A DNA stretch of 64,000 nt from Peteryoungia desertarenae (GTDB lineage: Bacteria; Pseudomonadota; Alphaproteobacteria; Rhizobiales; Rhizobiaceae), in NCBI RefSeq assembly GCF_005860795.2, contig NZ_CP058351.1:186001-250000 (forward strand), read 5' to 3'. Positions 7,593 through 17,814 of this stretch are shown in pieces. Position 1 is the first letter of the stretch; every line of letters begins with the position of its first letter. The notes below the pieces were generated by a model. It was not told where the DNA came from, made no database searches, and saw nothing but the letters and a program-made list of their open reading frames with translations. A program made the position numbers and the translations under genes.

Positions 7593-9041
7593 ATGTATCG
7601 CAGAGACTTTCTGAAAACGCTCGCCTCGGGTTCGGTAGCCCTGTCCCCCCTCGGGCACGCCTGGGCAAACTCCCCACCACAAACAAGCGAGCTTGTGATC
7701 GGTAAACGTACCCTGAACATCCACGGCAAGGCTGCCTCCGTCTTCGGCCTGACCGACAAGGCCGGGAACGCCGGGCTGGTCCTCAACGCGCCCTCGGACT
7801 TCGACGTTCTTCTTCGCAACGAAAGCGACGAGGAGACGCTCATCCACTGGCATGGGCTGACGCCGCCTTGGGAATTGGACGGGGTGCCGGGCAATCCGGC
7901 TGCACTGCTTCCGCCTAAGGAAAGCCGGGCCTACAAGTTTCCCTTGCCGAGAGGCGGCACCCATTGGATGCATGCCCACACTCTGCAGGAGCAGAACCTG
8001 CTCGCGGCACGCCTGATCATACGAACCGCCGAGGATATTGCCCGCGACGAGCAAGAGGTCATCGTGCTCCTGCATGATTTCTCCTTCAAGTCGCCCGAGG
8101 AACTGCTATCCGACCTTCAGAGCGATGGCGGTCATGCCATGCCCTCTGGACACGCAGATATGTCCTCCATGATGAACATGCATGGTGGCCATCAGATAGG
8201 CTCGGCTGAAACTTCAGCCGCGCCTCACACGATGATGAGCATGGACCTGAACGACATCGAATATGACGCCTATCTCGCCAATGACCGGACGCTCGATGAC
8301 CCCGAGATCTTCAAGGTAGAACGGGGCGGTCGCATCAGGCTTCGCATCATCAATAGCGCAACGGCAACCGCCTTCACGATCGATACGGGCGAACTTGAGG
8401 GCGAGCTGATCGCTGTCGACGGGATGGACGTCGTCCCGGTCTGCGGTCGTCAGTTCCCCTTGTCGACGGGCCAACGGGCCGACATCCGTTTGGCCTTGCC
8501 ACTTGGCCACGGGGCATATCCTATACTGGCTCTGCGGGAAGGGGCCATTGAGCGCACTGGCGTGATCCTCGCTACCGCCTCCGCACGAGTGCAAAAGCTT
8601 GAAACCACTGCGGCAGCCAGGGGGCCGGTTCTTGACCTTTCGCTCGAGAAAAGCCTTCAAGGCCTGACACCTCTCGCACGGCGCGCTGTTGATCGGCAGT
8701 TTGCGCTGATGCTGGGCGGTGACATGGCGACCTATCGCTGGTCCATCGATAGCGACAGCCCGGTCGAAGTAAGCAGCGGACAGCCCATTCGGATTTCCAT
8801 GCACAACATGTCGATGATGGCCCATCCTATGCATCTGAATGGCCATCATTTCCAGGTCACGGAAATCAATGGCAGGCGCATTTCAGGCGCGGTGCGCGAC
8901 ACGGTGATCCTGCCGCCCATGACGCAGGTGTCTATCGAGTTTGATGCTGACAATCCCGGGCGCTGGCCGTTACATTGCCATCATCTCTATCATATGGCGA
9001 CAGGCATGATGACGTTCGTCGACTATGGGCCGCGGGGCTGA
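7593..9041 (+). CDS. Multicopper oxidase, Tat-exported, with an altered type-3 copper ligand
   Basis: A 482-residue periplasmic multicopper oxidase of the CopA/CueO type. The N-terminus (MYRRDFLKTLASGSVAL) is a twin-arginine signal. Copper motifs in order: HWHG near residue 88, HWMHAH near 128, HPMHLNGHH at 411-419 and HCHHLYHMATGMM near the C-terminus. In the third motif the family has His-Leu-His; here it is His-Leu-Asn (N416, codon AAT where CAT is expected), removing one type-3 copper ligand. A Met/His-rich insert (about 185-225, MSSMMNMHGGHQ) suggests Cu(I) binding. Probably oxidises or sequesters periplasmic Cu(I), but full O2-reducing activity is doubtful. It stands upstream of the regulator and efflux genes. 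Confidence 0.88.
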   Translation: MYRRDFLKTLASGSVALSPLGHAWANSPPQTSELVIGKRTLNIHGKAASVFGLTDKAGNAGLVLNAPSDFDVLLRNESDEETLIHWHGLTPPWELDGVPGNPAALLPPKESRAYKFPLPRGGTHWMHAHTLQEQNLLAARLIIRTAEDIARDEQEVIVLLHDFSFKSPEELLSDLQSDGGHAMPSGHADMSSMMNMHGGHQIGSAETSAAPHTMMSMDLNDIEYDAYLANDRTLDDPEIFKVERGGRIRLRIINSATATAFTIDTGELEGELIAVDGMDVVPVCGRQFPLSTGQRADIRLALPLGHGAYPILALREGAIERTGVILATASARVQKLETTAAARGPVLDLSLEKSLQGLTPLARRAVDRQFALMLGGDMATYRWSIDSDSPVEVSSGQPIRISMHNMSMMAHPMHLNGHHFQVTEINGRRISGAVRDTVILPPMTQVSIEFDADNPGRWPLHCHHLYHMATGMMTFVDYGPRG

Positions 9042-9143
9042 TGACGGCCACAAACAGGTGGTGGCAGGAGGCTGATCACTCCGTGCAAGACCCTTAGTGT
9101 CGTCACCTGTCATGGTCTGGCTGAAGTCGAGGCTATTGCTGGT

Positions 9144-9159
9144 GAAACAATCTGTTACC
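9144..9159. promoter_or_regulatory. Candidate response-regulator box upstream of the two-component genes
   Basis: GAAACAATCTGTTACC lies 79 bases before the start of the response regulator. A near copy, GAAACATTCTGTAACA, stands at 11310-11325 before the RND efflux operon (13 of 16 bases match). Sharing between these two promoters only is what an autoregulating CusR/CopR-like system would show. Prediction from sequence comparison; binding is not shown. Confidence 0.5.
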
Positions 9160-9237
9160 TTCTCGACACAAACTGCAGCGCAGCCCTCTGCTAATAAGTA
9201 GGGCTACGATATAGATGGACTTGCGGAGAGAATAGCC

Positions 9238-9948
9238 TTGGATGCCTCAGCCGAAATCCTGATCGTTGACGATGACGGTCAGATCCTGATCCTTGTGGCA
9301 AAGTTCCTGAGGGCAAACGGCTTTCGCGTTCACACGGCGCGAAACGGAGTGGAGATGGCCGAGACCTTGAAACGCTTGTCGGTCGATCTCATCGTGCTCG
9401 ATCTCATGCTGCCGGGGAAGAGCGGGCTGGAGATCTGTCGCGAACTGCGCCGCACTTCCTCCATCCCGATCATCATGCTGACGGCCAAGGGCGATGAGAC
9501 GGATCGCATTATCGGTCTTGAGGTGGGGGCCGACGATTATCTGCCCAAACCCTTCAATCCTCGCGAACTGCTGGCACGCATCGGCGCGGTGCTAAGGCGG
9601 ACTCGCGCGACTGGTAACCCTTCGACTGAGCGTGCAGGGCGGAGCTTCAGCTTTGCTGGATGGTCCCTCGATACGATGAAGCGAGAACTGACCGCACCAA
9701 ACGGCGTGGTCGTGGATCTTTCGACAGGGGAATACGACCTGCTGCTCGCGTTCCTCGAAGCGCCACAACGCGTTCTCAGCCGTGAGTTCCTCTTGGACGC
9801 GGCCCGCAATCGTGCGATCGAAGGCTATGATCGGTCGATCGATGTCCAGGTCAGCCGTCTGCGTCGCAAGCTCGACGGGCGTGAGGATCTCATCAAGACA
9901 GTGCGCGGCGCGGGTTATCTCTTTGCAACGGATGTCGTTCGTGCCTGA
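9238..9948 (+). CDS. OmpR-family response regulator (CusR/CopR-like role)
   Basis: A 236-residue regulator. The receiver domain (1-120) shows the acidic pocket LIVDDDGQ, the phosphorylation site D55 in VLDLMLPGKSG, the Thr/Lys pair in MLTAKGDE and DDYLPKPF; the C-terminal winged helix (about 135-232) includes STGEYDLLLAF, YDRSIDVQVSRLRRKL and VRGAGYLF. The start is a TTG codon with GGAGAG about 9 bases before it; no ATG is better placed. The gene overlaps the kinase gene by 17 bases. Given the neighbours (multicopper oxidase and RND metal pump), it probably activates metal efflux, but the signal is an inference. Confidence 0.88.
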   Translation: MDASAEILIVDDDGQILILVAKFLRANGFRVHTARNGVEMAETLKRLSVDLIVLDLMLPGKSGLEICRELRRTSSIPIIMLTAKGDETDRIIGLEVGADDYLPKPFNPRELLARIGAVLRRTRATGNPSTERAGRSFSFAGWSLDTMKRELTAPNGVVVDLSTGEYDLLLAFLEAPQRVLSREFLLDAARNRAIEGYDRSIDVQVSRLRRKLDGREDLIKTVRGAGYLFATDVVRA

Positions 9949-11311
9949 TGGTCATTCCGAAACACGGTTACAGCGCTTGTGGCGGTCGATCGACAGCCTG
10001 AGAGTGCGGACAGCCCTCGTCGTGCTGTTTGGTATCTCTCTCGTACATTTCGGCGGTCTGTTCACCTACCACCAGAGCCTGGAACAGGAATTGGACCTCG
10101 CAAACGAAGTCCGGCTAGCAGACCAGCTTTTGACGATCAAACGATCGGTCATGCGAGCGCCGGTCGAAGAACGGGAGAATGTCGCGCACGACTTTTCCGG
10201 CGGTTCGATAGACGCCCATTGGGGCTCCACTCCCTATGCGGTTGAGGGCGATACCGCTGGCCAGAACTGGGAGCCACTTCGTCGCAACCTTCGAGCACTT
10301 GCTCCAGAGATTGCCGAGGACGGTCTCATTATCGGCCCGGATAACCAGGCAGGTGACGACCCGCATCTGGCCGTCGTGTCGATCAAGCTCCCCGATGCGT
10401 CGTGGATCAACGTCAATCTCGTTTCCTGGGACCGCAAAGTCCCGCCGCCGGGAGGAATGCTGGTTTCAACGACCTTGATGGCTCTCGGGGCAATCATCGT
10501 CTCCATGCTGCTGGTGCGCTGGTTCACGCGCCCACTGACAGCGGTGGCTACTGCGACCAAGGATTTCTATCGAGGCAAGACTGTCGTTCCCGTTCCGGAA
10601 ACGGGTCCGCGGGAGGTGGTCGAACTCGCTGTCGCCTTCAATGATATGCAACGGCGTATAGAGCGATTGATCGAAGACCGCACCCAAGCGCTCGCAGCCG
10701 TTTCGCATGATCTGAAGACTCCGATCACACGACTGCGGTTCAGAGCCGAGGATCTGGCAGATGGTGTCGCGCGCGATGCAATGGCCGAGGATTTGACGGA
10801 GATGGAGCGGATGCTCGATCAGACGCTATCCTTCCTGCGTGGCGATCGCAGCGACGAAGAACTGAAGCCGCTCGACATCGTCGCGATCCTCGGAACGCTG
10901 GTCGATGATGCGGTTGATCGTGGCGCATCCATCGAACTGTCCGGGGCCGCCCATGCGATCGTGACGGGCCGTCGGCTGGCGCTCAAGCGAGCCTTCTCCA
11001 ATCTCATCGACAACGCACTCAAATATGGCGAGAGGGCGAGGGTCGAGGTGATCGATCGGCAGTCCGACGTCCTCGTTGCTATCAGTGATGAGGGCCCCGG
11101 CATCGCTTCCGAGGACCTTGAACGAGCCCTTTCACCCTTCGTTCGGCTTGAGCCGTCGAGAAATCTTGAAACAGGCGGTTTCGGGCTTGGACTCCCGATT
11201 GCCCAGGCGATCATTGACGGGCATTCTGGGGCGCTTCGCCTGGAGAGCGGTCAAGCGGGAGGTCTGATCGTCAGCGTCATCCTTCCCAAGACATCGCCAA
11301 AACCATCCTGA
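9932..11311 (+). CDS. Sensor histidine kinase
   Basis: A 459-residue membrane kinase paired with the preceding regulator. Two membrane helices (about residues 28-48 and 174-196) enclose a periplasmic sensor of about 125 residues; then HAMP, the HisKA box AAVSHDLKTPITRLR with the phospho-accepting H259, and the ATPase domain with N box NLIDNALKYGE, G1 ISDEGPGI and G2 FGLGLPIAQAI. The ATG at 9932 overlaps the end of the regulator gene; longer frames upstream would lie wholly inside that gene. No obvious His/Met cluster marks the sensor as copper-specific, so the ligand is assigned by neighbourhood only. Confidence 0.88.
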   Translation: MSFVPDGHSETRLQRLWRSIDSLRVRTALVVLFGISLVHFGGLFTYHQSLEQELDLANEVRLADQLLTIKRSVMRAPVEERENVAHDFSGGSIDAHWGSTPYAVEGDTAGQNWEPLRRNLRALAPEIAEDGLIIGPDNQAGDDPHLAVVSIKLPDASWINVNLVSWDRKVPPPGGMLVSTTLMALGAIIVSMLLVRWFTRPLTAVATATKDFYRGKTVVPVPETGPREVVELAVAFNDMQRRIERLIEDRTQALAAVSHDLKTPITRLRFRAEDLADGVARDAMAEDLTEMERMLDQTLSFLRGDRSDEELKPLDIVAILGTLVDDAVDRGASIELSGAAHAIVTGRRLALKRAFSNLIDNALKYGERARVEVIDRQSDVLVAISDEGPGIASEDLERALSPFVRLEPSRNLETGGFGLGLPIAQAIIDGHSGALRLESGQAGGLIVSVILPKTSPKPS

Positions 11312-11325
11312 AACATTCTGTAACA
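11310..11325. promoter_or_regulatory. Candidate response-regulator box upstream of the RND efflux operon
   Basis: GAAACATTCTGTAACA begins within the stop codon of the kinase gene and lies 68 bases before the adaptor start. It matches the site at 9144-9159 in 13 of 16 positions. Its location fits an activator site for the efflux operon. Confidence 0.5.
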
Positions 11326-11392
11326 ATCGGGACATCGGCGGACAAAGAGGCGCAGCTACACCGAAGCAAATCAACTTTTGCTCAGGGTTACG

Positions 11393-13072
11393 ATGGTCGA
11401 CCGATTCGCGTCTGTTCTCGCTGGAATCTGCCTTTCTGTCATAGGACTTGCTGCATCCTCTGCAGCGGCCCATGAGGGCCATGATCACGGCGCGCCGCCC
11501 CCGCCTGTCTCCACCACGATTGCACCGCGCGCCGACGCATCGACGGCCGATCTCGAGCTGGTAGCCGTGGCACGCGGAAAGCGGCTGGAGATCTTCATCG
11601 ACAGTTTCAAAGGCAATGAACCCGTCAACGGTGCGATACTCGAAATCGATGCTCCGTCGGGGACGCTCACGGCCGAAGCTGCGGGCGAGGGGACCTACGT
11701 GGCGACGGCTCCATGGCTGACAAAGCCTGGTTCATACGATCTTGCCATCACCGTAATGGCCGGAGACCTCTTCGACGTCCTGACAGTCACAATGGTCATC
11801 CCCGAGATGGCCAGTGCCGATGTCCCAGTGGCTGCCGCGGACGGTTTCCTGATCAGTTCGGCTTTTGCACAGGAGGTGGGTGCACGGCTGCAGCGACAGG
11901 ACATGACACTGTGGGCCGTCGGTGGTGGCGGTATCGTGGTCGGGCTTCTCCTTGCTACACTCTTCCGCCGCCGTAAGCCTGCCGGATCTGTCGCTGCGAT
12001 CGCGGCAGTACTCCTGCTTGCCGGGGCACCGCAGTCGGAGGCCGCTGGGCCTGCTGCACCCACAGCGCAGGCCGCCGAGCGGGATGTCGCCCAGCGGTTT
12101 GCCGATGGGTCGATCTTCGTCCCCAAGACAACCCAGCGTATCCTCGCCATCAGGACCATCTTCACCGAGCAGGCCGCCCATGCCGGAACGGTTGAGCTTC
12201 CGGCCCGCATCATACCAGACCCCACGACGTCAGGCTATGTCCAGGCATCCGTATCGGGAAGGCTTCTACCGCCGCCCGGCGGCTTCCCCCAACTCGGCAC
12301 GCGTGTCGCCGCTGGCGATGTGCTGGCGCTGGTCCAGCCCTCACTCAGTGCCGCTGATCTGACGAGCCAGCAGCAGCAGGCCCGAGAGCTCGACCAGGAG
12401 ATCATGCTGGTTGAACGAAAGTTGCAACGCTTCGAGCGGCTACAGTCTGTGGTGGCGCGCGCCGAGATCGAGGATGCAACACTGGAACTCCAGGGCCTGA
12501 AAGCACGGCGGGCCAATCTGGAACAGGCACCGACGGCGGCTGAAAAACTGACCGCGCCCGTATCAGGCGTCATCGCTGCGGCCCAGGCCGTTGCCGGACA
12601 GATCGCCGAGCCCAATACCGTGATCTTCCAGATCATCGATCCAAGCCGTTACTGGGTAGAAGCACTGAGCTTCGATGCGCATTCGGTCAGTGGAGCTGCG
12701 CGCGGCAAGTTCATGGATGGCAGAACCGCCTCTCTCATCTATCGGGGCAGCGGGCTTGCGGATCGCAATCAGGCCATCCCGATCCATTTCAGCGTCGAAG
12801 GCCAGGCAGAAGGTATCCGTGCCGGGCAGTTGCTGACCGTTCTGTCATCGACCACCGACGAGCGCACGGGCATTGCAGTGCCACGCACCAGTGTTCTGCG
12901 TGCCTCCAACGGACAGTCACTTGTCTATGAACACACCAATGCGGAACGTTTCGTACCGAGGGAAGTCCGTACCGAGCCGCTCGATGGTGACCGTCTTCTC
13001 ATCGTCTCCGGGATCGAAGCCGGAAAGCGCATCGTCACACAGGGTACCGAACTCCTGAACCAGATCCGCTGA
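11393..13072 (+). CDS. RND efflux periplasmic adaptor with an N-terminal extension (CusB/CzcB-like)
   Basis: A 559-residue adaptor. An N-terminal signal peptide ([19 protein letters not shown]) is followed by a metal-binding-like HEGHDHG, a beta-rich domain to about residue 150, two hydrophobic helices near 170-215 with RRRK between, and only then the classical adaptor: [20 protein letters not shown], lipoyl half, coiled coil (about 325-380), second lipoyl half at [16 protein letters not shown], beta-barrel and membrane-proximal part. An in-frame TTG at 11378 is possible, but ATG 11393 gives the better signal peptide. The extra front half is unusual for CusB and may sense or bind metal. Gap to the pump gene is 7 bases. 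Confidence 0.85.
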   Translation: MVDRFASVLAGICLSVIGLAASSAAAHEGHDHGAPPPPVSTTIAPRADASTADLELVAVARGKRLEIFIDSFKGNEPVNGAILEIDAPSGTLTAEAAGEGTYVATAPWLTKPGSYDLAITVMAGDLFDVLTVTMVIPEMASADVPVAAADGFLISSAFAQEVGARLQRQDMTLWAVGGGGIVVGLLLATLFRRRKPAGSVAAIAAVLLLAGAPQSEAAGPAAPTAQAAERDVAQRFADGSIFVPKTTQRILAIRTIFTEQAAHAGTVELPARIIPDPTTSGYVQASVSGRLLPPPGGFPQLGTRVAAGDVLALVQPSLSAADLTSQQQQARELDQEIMLVERKLQRFERLQSVVARAEIEDATLELQGLKARRANLEQAPTAAEKLTAPVSGVIAAAQAVAGQIAEPNTVIFQIIDPSRYWVEALSFDAHSVSGAARGKFMDGRTASLIYRGSGLADRNQAIPIHFSVEGQAEGIRAGQLLTVLSSTTDERTGIAVPRTSVLRASNGQSLVYEHTNAERFVPREVRTEPLDGDRLLIVSGIEAGKRIVTQGTELLNQIR

Positions 13073-13079
13073 GGCTCCG

Positions 13080-16000
13080 ATGTTCAATTTTCTTGTTACC
13101 CAGTCGCTGCGGAACCGCCTGTTCGTCCTGGCGATTGCCGCAGTCCTCATGATCTACGGAGCGTTTACGGTCACGAGGTTGCCCGTTGACGTCTTCCCCG
13201 ATCTCAACCGGCCAACCGTCACCATCATGACGGAGGCAGAGGGGCTGGCACCGGAAGAAGTCGAGCAGCTCGTCACCTATCCGCTCGAATCCCAGATGAA
13301 TGGGCTTCCCGGTGTGAGCCGCGTCCGCTCGACATCGGGGGTCGGTCTCTCGATCATTTATGTCGAGTTCGACTGGGACACGGATATCTATCGCAACCGC
13401 CAGCAGATCGCCGAGAGGCTATCGCTTGTGCAGCCGCAACTGCCGGCGAATGTCGTGCCGCAGATGGGCCCGATCAATTCGATCATGGGCCAGGTCATGC
13501 TCATTGCCGTGACTGGGCCGGACAATGTCTCGGCCATGGAATTGCGCGAACTCGCTGATTTTACGGTTCGACCGCGGATCCTGAGCATCCCCGGTGTCGC
13601 CCAGGTCATTCCGATCGGGGGTGAGGTGCGCCAGTATCGCGTTTCTCCGAACTCTGCCGCCATGCGTGCACTCGGCGTCTCCTTCGAACAGATCGAACAG
13701 GCGCTTGCGCAATTCGGCTCAAACACAGGGGGCGGCTTCACCGACCAGTACAGCCGTGAGTTCCTGATCCGAAATGTCGGCCGCACACAAAACATCGATG
13801 ATCTCGCAAACGTCGTCGTGGCCAGCGTCGATGGCCAACCGGTTCTCCTGCGACAGGTCGCCGAAGTCGGGTTCGCGCCGCGCCTGAAACGTGGAGACGC
13901 CGGCTATCAGGGTCAGTCTGCCGTTATTGTCTCGGTGGAAAAACAGCCGGATATCGACACAGTAAAGCTGACCCGAGAGGTCGAGGCAGCCCTTGTTGAG
14001 ATCAGCGCGACCTTGCCTGCAGGGGTCAAGGTGGATCAGGTTCTTTTCCGGCAGGCCAACTTCATCGAAACCTCGATCGGCAATGTGCAGAAGGTCCTTC
14101 TGGAGGCAATCGTTGTCGTTGCCATCATTCTCTTCGTATTCCTCCTGAATACCAGGACCACCCTGATCTCGTTGACGGCGATTCCTGTGTCCATTCTGGT
14201 CACCGCAATTGTCTTTCATCTCTTGGGGCTGTCGATCAACACCATGACACTTGGTGGTCTGGCGATTGCCATCGGTGAACTCGTCGACGACGCTGTCGTC
14301 GACGTAGAGAACATTTTCCGGCGGCTTCGGGAAAACCGAGAGAAGGGCAATCCGCGCTCGGTCTTCGACGTGGTTGTTTCGGCAAGTCAGGAAGTTCGCT
14401 CGGGCATCGTCTACGCAACGATGATCATCGTGCTCGTTTTCGTGCCTCTTTTTGCGCTCTCGGGTATCGAGGGACGGCTCTTTGCGCCCCTGGGTCAGGC
14501 CTATATCATTTCGATCCTAGCCTCACTCGTCGTCTCGATCACGCTGACCCCGGTGATGGCCTATTACATGCTGCCCGGCCTGAAGCGTCTCGAAGAGCAT
14601 GAGGGAGTGGTCGTACGGGTCCTGAAGCGCGTAAACCGTCGGCTGCTCGACTGGTCCTTTGGCCATCCGAAGATCCTGATGACGACCGTGCTCGCTGGTG
14701 TCATGGCAGCGGTTTTATTTGCCACACAACTGCCGCGCTCCTTCCTGCCGCCCTTCAACGAAGGCACGCTGACGATCAACATGCTCTTCAATCCGGGTAT
14801 CTCGCTTGCCGAGAGCCACCGTGTTGGGCTGATTGCTGAGCGGTTGATTATGGAGGTACCCGAGGTCGAGCAGGTTGGTCGCCGCACGGGACGCGCCGAG
14901 CTCGACGAACATGCAGAGGGTGTCCATTCTTCCGAAATTGAAGTGGCTCTTGCTGCGGAAGGCCGGTCCAAGGACGAAATCATTGCCGATATTCGTTCGC
15001 GGCTGTCGGTTCTTCCCGTCGCTACCAATGTCGGCCAGCCGATCTCCCACCGCCTTGATCACATGCTGTCGGGCGTACGCGCCCAGATCGCGCTGAAGAT
15101 CTTCGGCGAGGATCTTGACAGCATCCGGGGCTTTGCCGAGGAGTTTCGCGGCAAGCTGGCTGAGATCCCGGGGATCGTCGACCTTCAGGTGGAAAAGCAG
15201 GTACGCATCCCGCATCTCGAGGTCATCGTCGATTACCGCCGGGCTGCCCTTTACGGCATTCAACCGGCGGCCGTCACCGAGCAACTCGAGCGACTGTCGA
15301 ACGGAACGATCGTGTCCCGCATCGTCGACGGCAACAAGCGGTTCGATGTCGTGTTGCGGCTCGAGGATGATATCCGCAGCACCAAGGGGCTTTCGGATCT
15401 CCTCATCGAGACACCTGCAGGCTGGATCCCCGTCAGCCAGATCGCGGAAGTCCGCGAGACCGATGGTCCCAACCAGATCCTTCGTGAAAACGGCAAGCGT
15501 CGCGTCGTGGTGCTTGCCAATACGGACGGCGAAGCCGACATGGCAACAGTCATTGCCGAGATCCGCAAGGTGATCGCAAGCTCTACGCTTCCACCCGGCT
15601 TCTTCGTCAGTTTGGAAGGCACCTTCCAGGCGCAGGAGGAGTCGATGAGAACCATCGGCCTCTTGTCCATCATCTCGCTGGCGATGGTGTTTGCCATCCT
15701 GTATTCGCGCTATCGCTCGGTGCTCTTCGTCTCGATCATCATGGCGAGCGTGCCGCTGGCCCTGATCGGCTCGGTAACCGCGCTCTGGATCGCCGGCCAG
15801 CCACTCTCAGTCGCTTCGATGATCGGCTTTATCACGCTGACGGGTATTTCGACCCGAAACGGCATCCTGAAGATCAGCCACTACATCAACTTGGCGATCC
15901 AGGAAGACCTGCCGTTCGGCAGGGAACTGGTCATACGGGGTTCGCTGGAGCGTCTGACCCCTGTCTTGATGACGGCCCTGTCGGCGGGGGTCGCCCTGAT

Positions 16001-16232
16001 CCCGCTGATGATCGATGCCACCGCACCCGGCAAGGAGATCCTCCATCCGGTGGCTATAACGATCTTCGGTGGTCTCGTGACCTCGACTGTACTCGATACG
16101 CTTCTCACGCCCACCCTCTTCCTGCGCTACGGTCGAATGCCTCTGGTGCGTCTCGTGGAACAGGCTCGCGCTCAGGTGCGTGGTACGCAGCAGTCAGCCG
16201 AAACGCCCACACAAACCATTGAAGCATTTTAA
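13080..16232 (+). CDS. Heavy-metal RND efflux pump (CusA/CzcA family)
   Basis: A 1050-residue inner-membrane proton-driven pump of the HME branch. It starts [20 protein letters not shown], contains the early motif [23 protein letters not shown], the TM4 stretch [20 protein letters not shown] with the paired acidic residues of proton relay, the middle cytoplasmic loop, the pore-domain signature [20 protein letters not shown], and the second TM block with VPLALIGSV and [14 protein letters not shown]. Length and order are those of CusA/CzcA. Copper is the likely substrate from the neighbouring multicopper oxidase and DUF305 protein; Zn/Co/Cd cannot be excluded by sequence. Needs an outer-membrane CusC-like channel, not present nearby. 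Confidence 0.9.
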   Translation: MFNFLVTQSLRNRLFVLAIAAVLMIYGAFTVTRLPVDVFPDLNRPTVTIMTEAEGLAPEEVEQLVTYPLESQMNGLPGVSRVRSTSGVGLSIIYVEFDWDTDIYRNRQQIAERLSLVQPQLPANVVPQMGPINSIMGQVMLIAVTGPDNVSAMELRELADFTVRPRILSIPGVAQVIPIGGEVRQYRVSPNSAAMRALGVSFEQIEQALAQFGSNTGGGFTDQYSREFLIRNVGRTQNIDDLANVVVASVDGQPVLLRQVAEVGFAPRLKRGDAGYQGQSAVIVSVEKQPDIDTVKLTREVEAALVEISATLPAGVKVDQVLFRQANFIETSIGNVQKVLLEAIVVVAIILFVFLLNTRTTLISLTAIPVSILVTAIVFHLLGLSINTMTLGGLAIAIGELVDDAVVDVENIFRRLRENREKGNPRSVFDVVVSASQEVRSGIVYATMIIVLVFVPLFALSGIEGRLFAPLGQAYIISILASLVVSITLTPVMAYYMLPGLKRLEEHEGVVVRVLKRVNRRLLDWSFGHPKILMTTVLAGVMAAVLFATQLPRSFLPPFNEGTLTINMLFNPGISLAESHRVGLIAERLIMEVPEVEQVGRRTGRAELDEHAEGVHSSEIEVALAAEGRSKDEIIADIRSRLSVLPVATNVGQPISHRLDHMLSGVRAQIALKIFGEDLDSIRGFAEEFRGKLAEIPGIVDLQVEKQVRIPHLEVIVDYRRAALYGIQPAAVTEQLERLSNGTIVSRIVDGNKRFDVVLRLEDDIRSTKGLSDLLIETPAGWIPVSQIAEVRETDGPNQILRENGKRRVVVLANTDGEADMATVIAEIRKVIASSTLPPGFFVSLEGTFQAQEESMRTIGLLSIISLAMVFAILYSRYRSVLFVSIIMASVPLALIGSVTALWIAGQPLSVASMIGFITLTGISTRNGILKISHYINLAIQEDLPFGRELVIRGSLERLTPVLMTALSAGVALIPLMIDATAPGKEILHPVAITIFGGLVTSTVLDTLLTPTLFLRYGRMPLVRLVEQARAQVRGTQQSAETPTQTIEAF

Positions 16233-16251
16233 GTCCCTTCAGGAGAACTCC

Positions 16252-16626
16252 ATGCGCCGCAGTCTTCTCGCCCTGTCCCTTCTAGCCGTCATGACGGCTC
16301 TTCCCGCCCACGCACATGCACCACGCCCGGGTCCGAACGGCGGGCTTAAGGTTGACGCCGGCGCGAATCACCATGTCGAGCTGGTGGCGACAGGAACCAC
16401 TGAAGTGACTGTCTACCTGTTCGATGCTGCAGACCAGCCCGTCTCCGCAACCGGTCACACAGGCAATGCGATCCTGTTGATCGATGGCGCTGTTCGTCGG
16501 TTTGCGCTGTCTGCTGCCGAAGGCAACCGTCTGACGGGGACGTCGCCCGTTCCGGTCAATCCGGGTGTCAAGGGTGCGATCCAGGTGATCACCCCGGACG
16601 GGACCACGGCGCAAGGGAAGTTCTGA
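16252..16626 (+). CDS. Small secreted periplasmic protein, unknown function, part of the efflux operon
   Basis: A 124-residue protein with a signal peptide (RRSLLALSLLAVMTALPAHA) and a compact beta-rich body. The N-terminus of the mature form is HAPRPGPNGG, and GGLKVDAGANHHVELVATG follows, with several His residues that could hold metal. AGGAGA precedes the ATG; the gap to the pump gene is 19 bases, so it belongs to the operon. A CusF-like or periplasmic metal-binding role is possible, but it does not carry the CusF Met/Trp/His motif and I do not recognise the family. Confidence 0.72.
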   Translation: MRRSLLALSLLAVMTALPAHAHAPRPGPNGGLKVDAGANHHVELVATGTTEVTVYLFDAADQPVSATGHTGNAILLIDGAVRRFALSAAEGNRLTGTSPVPVNPGVKGAIQVITPDGTTAQGKF

Positions 16627-17186
16627 CCACTAAGGCGACGCAGACAGTGTCCGGTGCGTCCACCGCTATTTTGTCCGTGTCGGTCATTGCACGCACGGTT
16701 CCGCTTGCCGGCATGCAACCACGACTTGGACCAGAAACCGCGCCGAAGCTCCTGGCCAAGCTCTGATCTCTGGTGTCAAAGTGGCCTGCTATCGCGAGGC
16801 GAACACCATTATCCTCGGCTGATCGCGTCGCCCAAACCTCATCCTCCGCCGCGTCGATCCGGGTCGTCGACCGTCTCTGCCCTCCTGGTGGTCTTCCTAT
16901 TCTATGTTCTCTCCTCGGCGCTGACCGAGTTCGTGATCAACAAGGTATCAACATTATGTTCGATGCCTGCCATCGGCTACCAGACCAACACCCTCGTCCA
17001 TCATGGAGGATACTCCCAAGAAGGCTGTCGGCATCCTCCAAACCCAGTGAGAAGGGAACAATCGGAAGCTCCACCGGTTCGCCATGCATACTGCATCATT
17101 TGCTCGACCGCAAAAACCGCTGGCCTCCCGATGGAGCCGCAGCGGGTCGTGGCGCAAGAAATGCAATCAGGAACGGGAGTGGATAC
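16627..17186. other. 560-bp stretch without a convincing gene, perhaps decayed coding DNA
   Basis: Two overlapping plus-strand frames are open here but neither has a domain, a signal or a ribosome site. One passage (VVFLFYVLSSALTEFVINK) is hydrophobic like a membrane helix. Downstream frames run into the cytochrome gene start at 17187. The interruption of an otherwise tight operon suggests a lost gene. Confidence 0.45.
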
Positions 17187-17762
17187 ATGAAAAGATCGCC
17201 AGTGATATTCGGCATTGCGATCGGCGCGATCGGTGTGATCCTTGTCGGCCTGATCGTCTGGCTGACCATTGTCTATGCCGGGCTCTACAACGTCGCAGCC
17301 ACCGACGACCATGCAGATGTCGTGCGATGGTCATTCGATCGGACGATGGAGCGATCTATTCGCAGGCAAGCAGTTGACATCGACCTTCCGGAGAATCCGC
17401 CGGAGGACGTGATCGCAGAAGGAGCGCGGCACTACGCGGAGAGCTGTGTCTATTGCCATGGCGCACCGGGCGAAGACCCAACCGATTGGTCACGGGGAAT
17501 GCGGCCCGAACCACCCCACCTTGCGGAAGCGGCCTCCGAATGGACGACCGAAGAGATCCACTGGATTGTTACAAACGGCATCAAGATGACGGGAATGCCG
17601 TCGTTCGCGCAACATTCGCCAGAGGAAATCAACGCCATTGTGGCCTTTGTTGACGCACTTCCAGGGCTGACGGTCGAGGATTACGCGAGGCTGACCAATG
17701 CCACAGGTTCGTCCGGACAGACGGCTGCGCCACCGGTCGAAGGCGAAGCGGCAGCGCCGTAA
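17187..17762 (+). CDS. Membrane-anchored monoheme cytochrome c
   Basis: A 191-residue protein: N-terminal helix (IFGIAIGAIGVILVGLIVWL) as an uncleaved anchor, then a class I cytochrome c domain with CVYCH near residue 87 and axial methionine in KMTGMPSF, ending in a Pro/Ala tail. GGGAG stands before the ATG; the same frame is open further upstream but has no initiation signal. Its domain is closely similar to the first half of the diheme cytochrome at 26742-27656 (compare NGIKMTGMPSFA and NGLKMSGMPAWE). It could carry electrons from periplasmic copper oxidation to the oxidase encoded downstream. Confidence 0.85.
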   Translation: MKRSPVIFGIAIGAIGVILVGLIVWLTIVYAGLYNVAATDDHADVVRWSFDRTMERSIRRQAVDIDLPENPPEDVIAEGARHYAESCVYCHGAPGEDPTDWSRGMRPEPPHLAEAASEWTTEEIHWIVTNGIKMTGMPSFAQHSPEEINAIVAFVDALPGLTVEDYARLTNATGSSGQTAAPPVEGEAAAP

Positions 17763-17814
17763 CCAGTCGCTACGCGTCTATGGGCGCCAAGTCCGTGAAA
17801 TCAGGAATTCTCGC

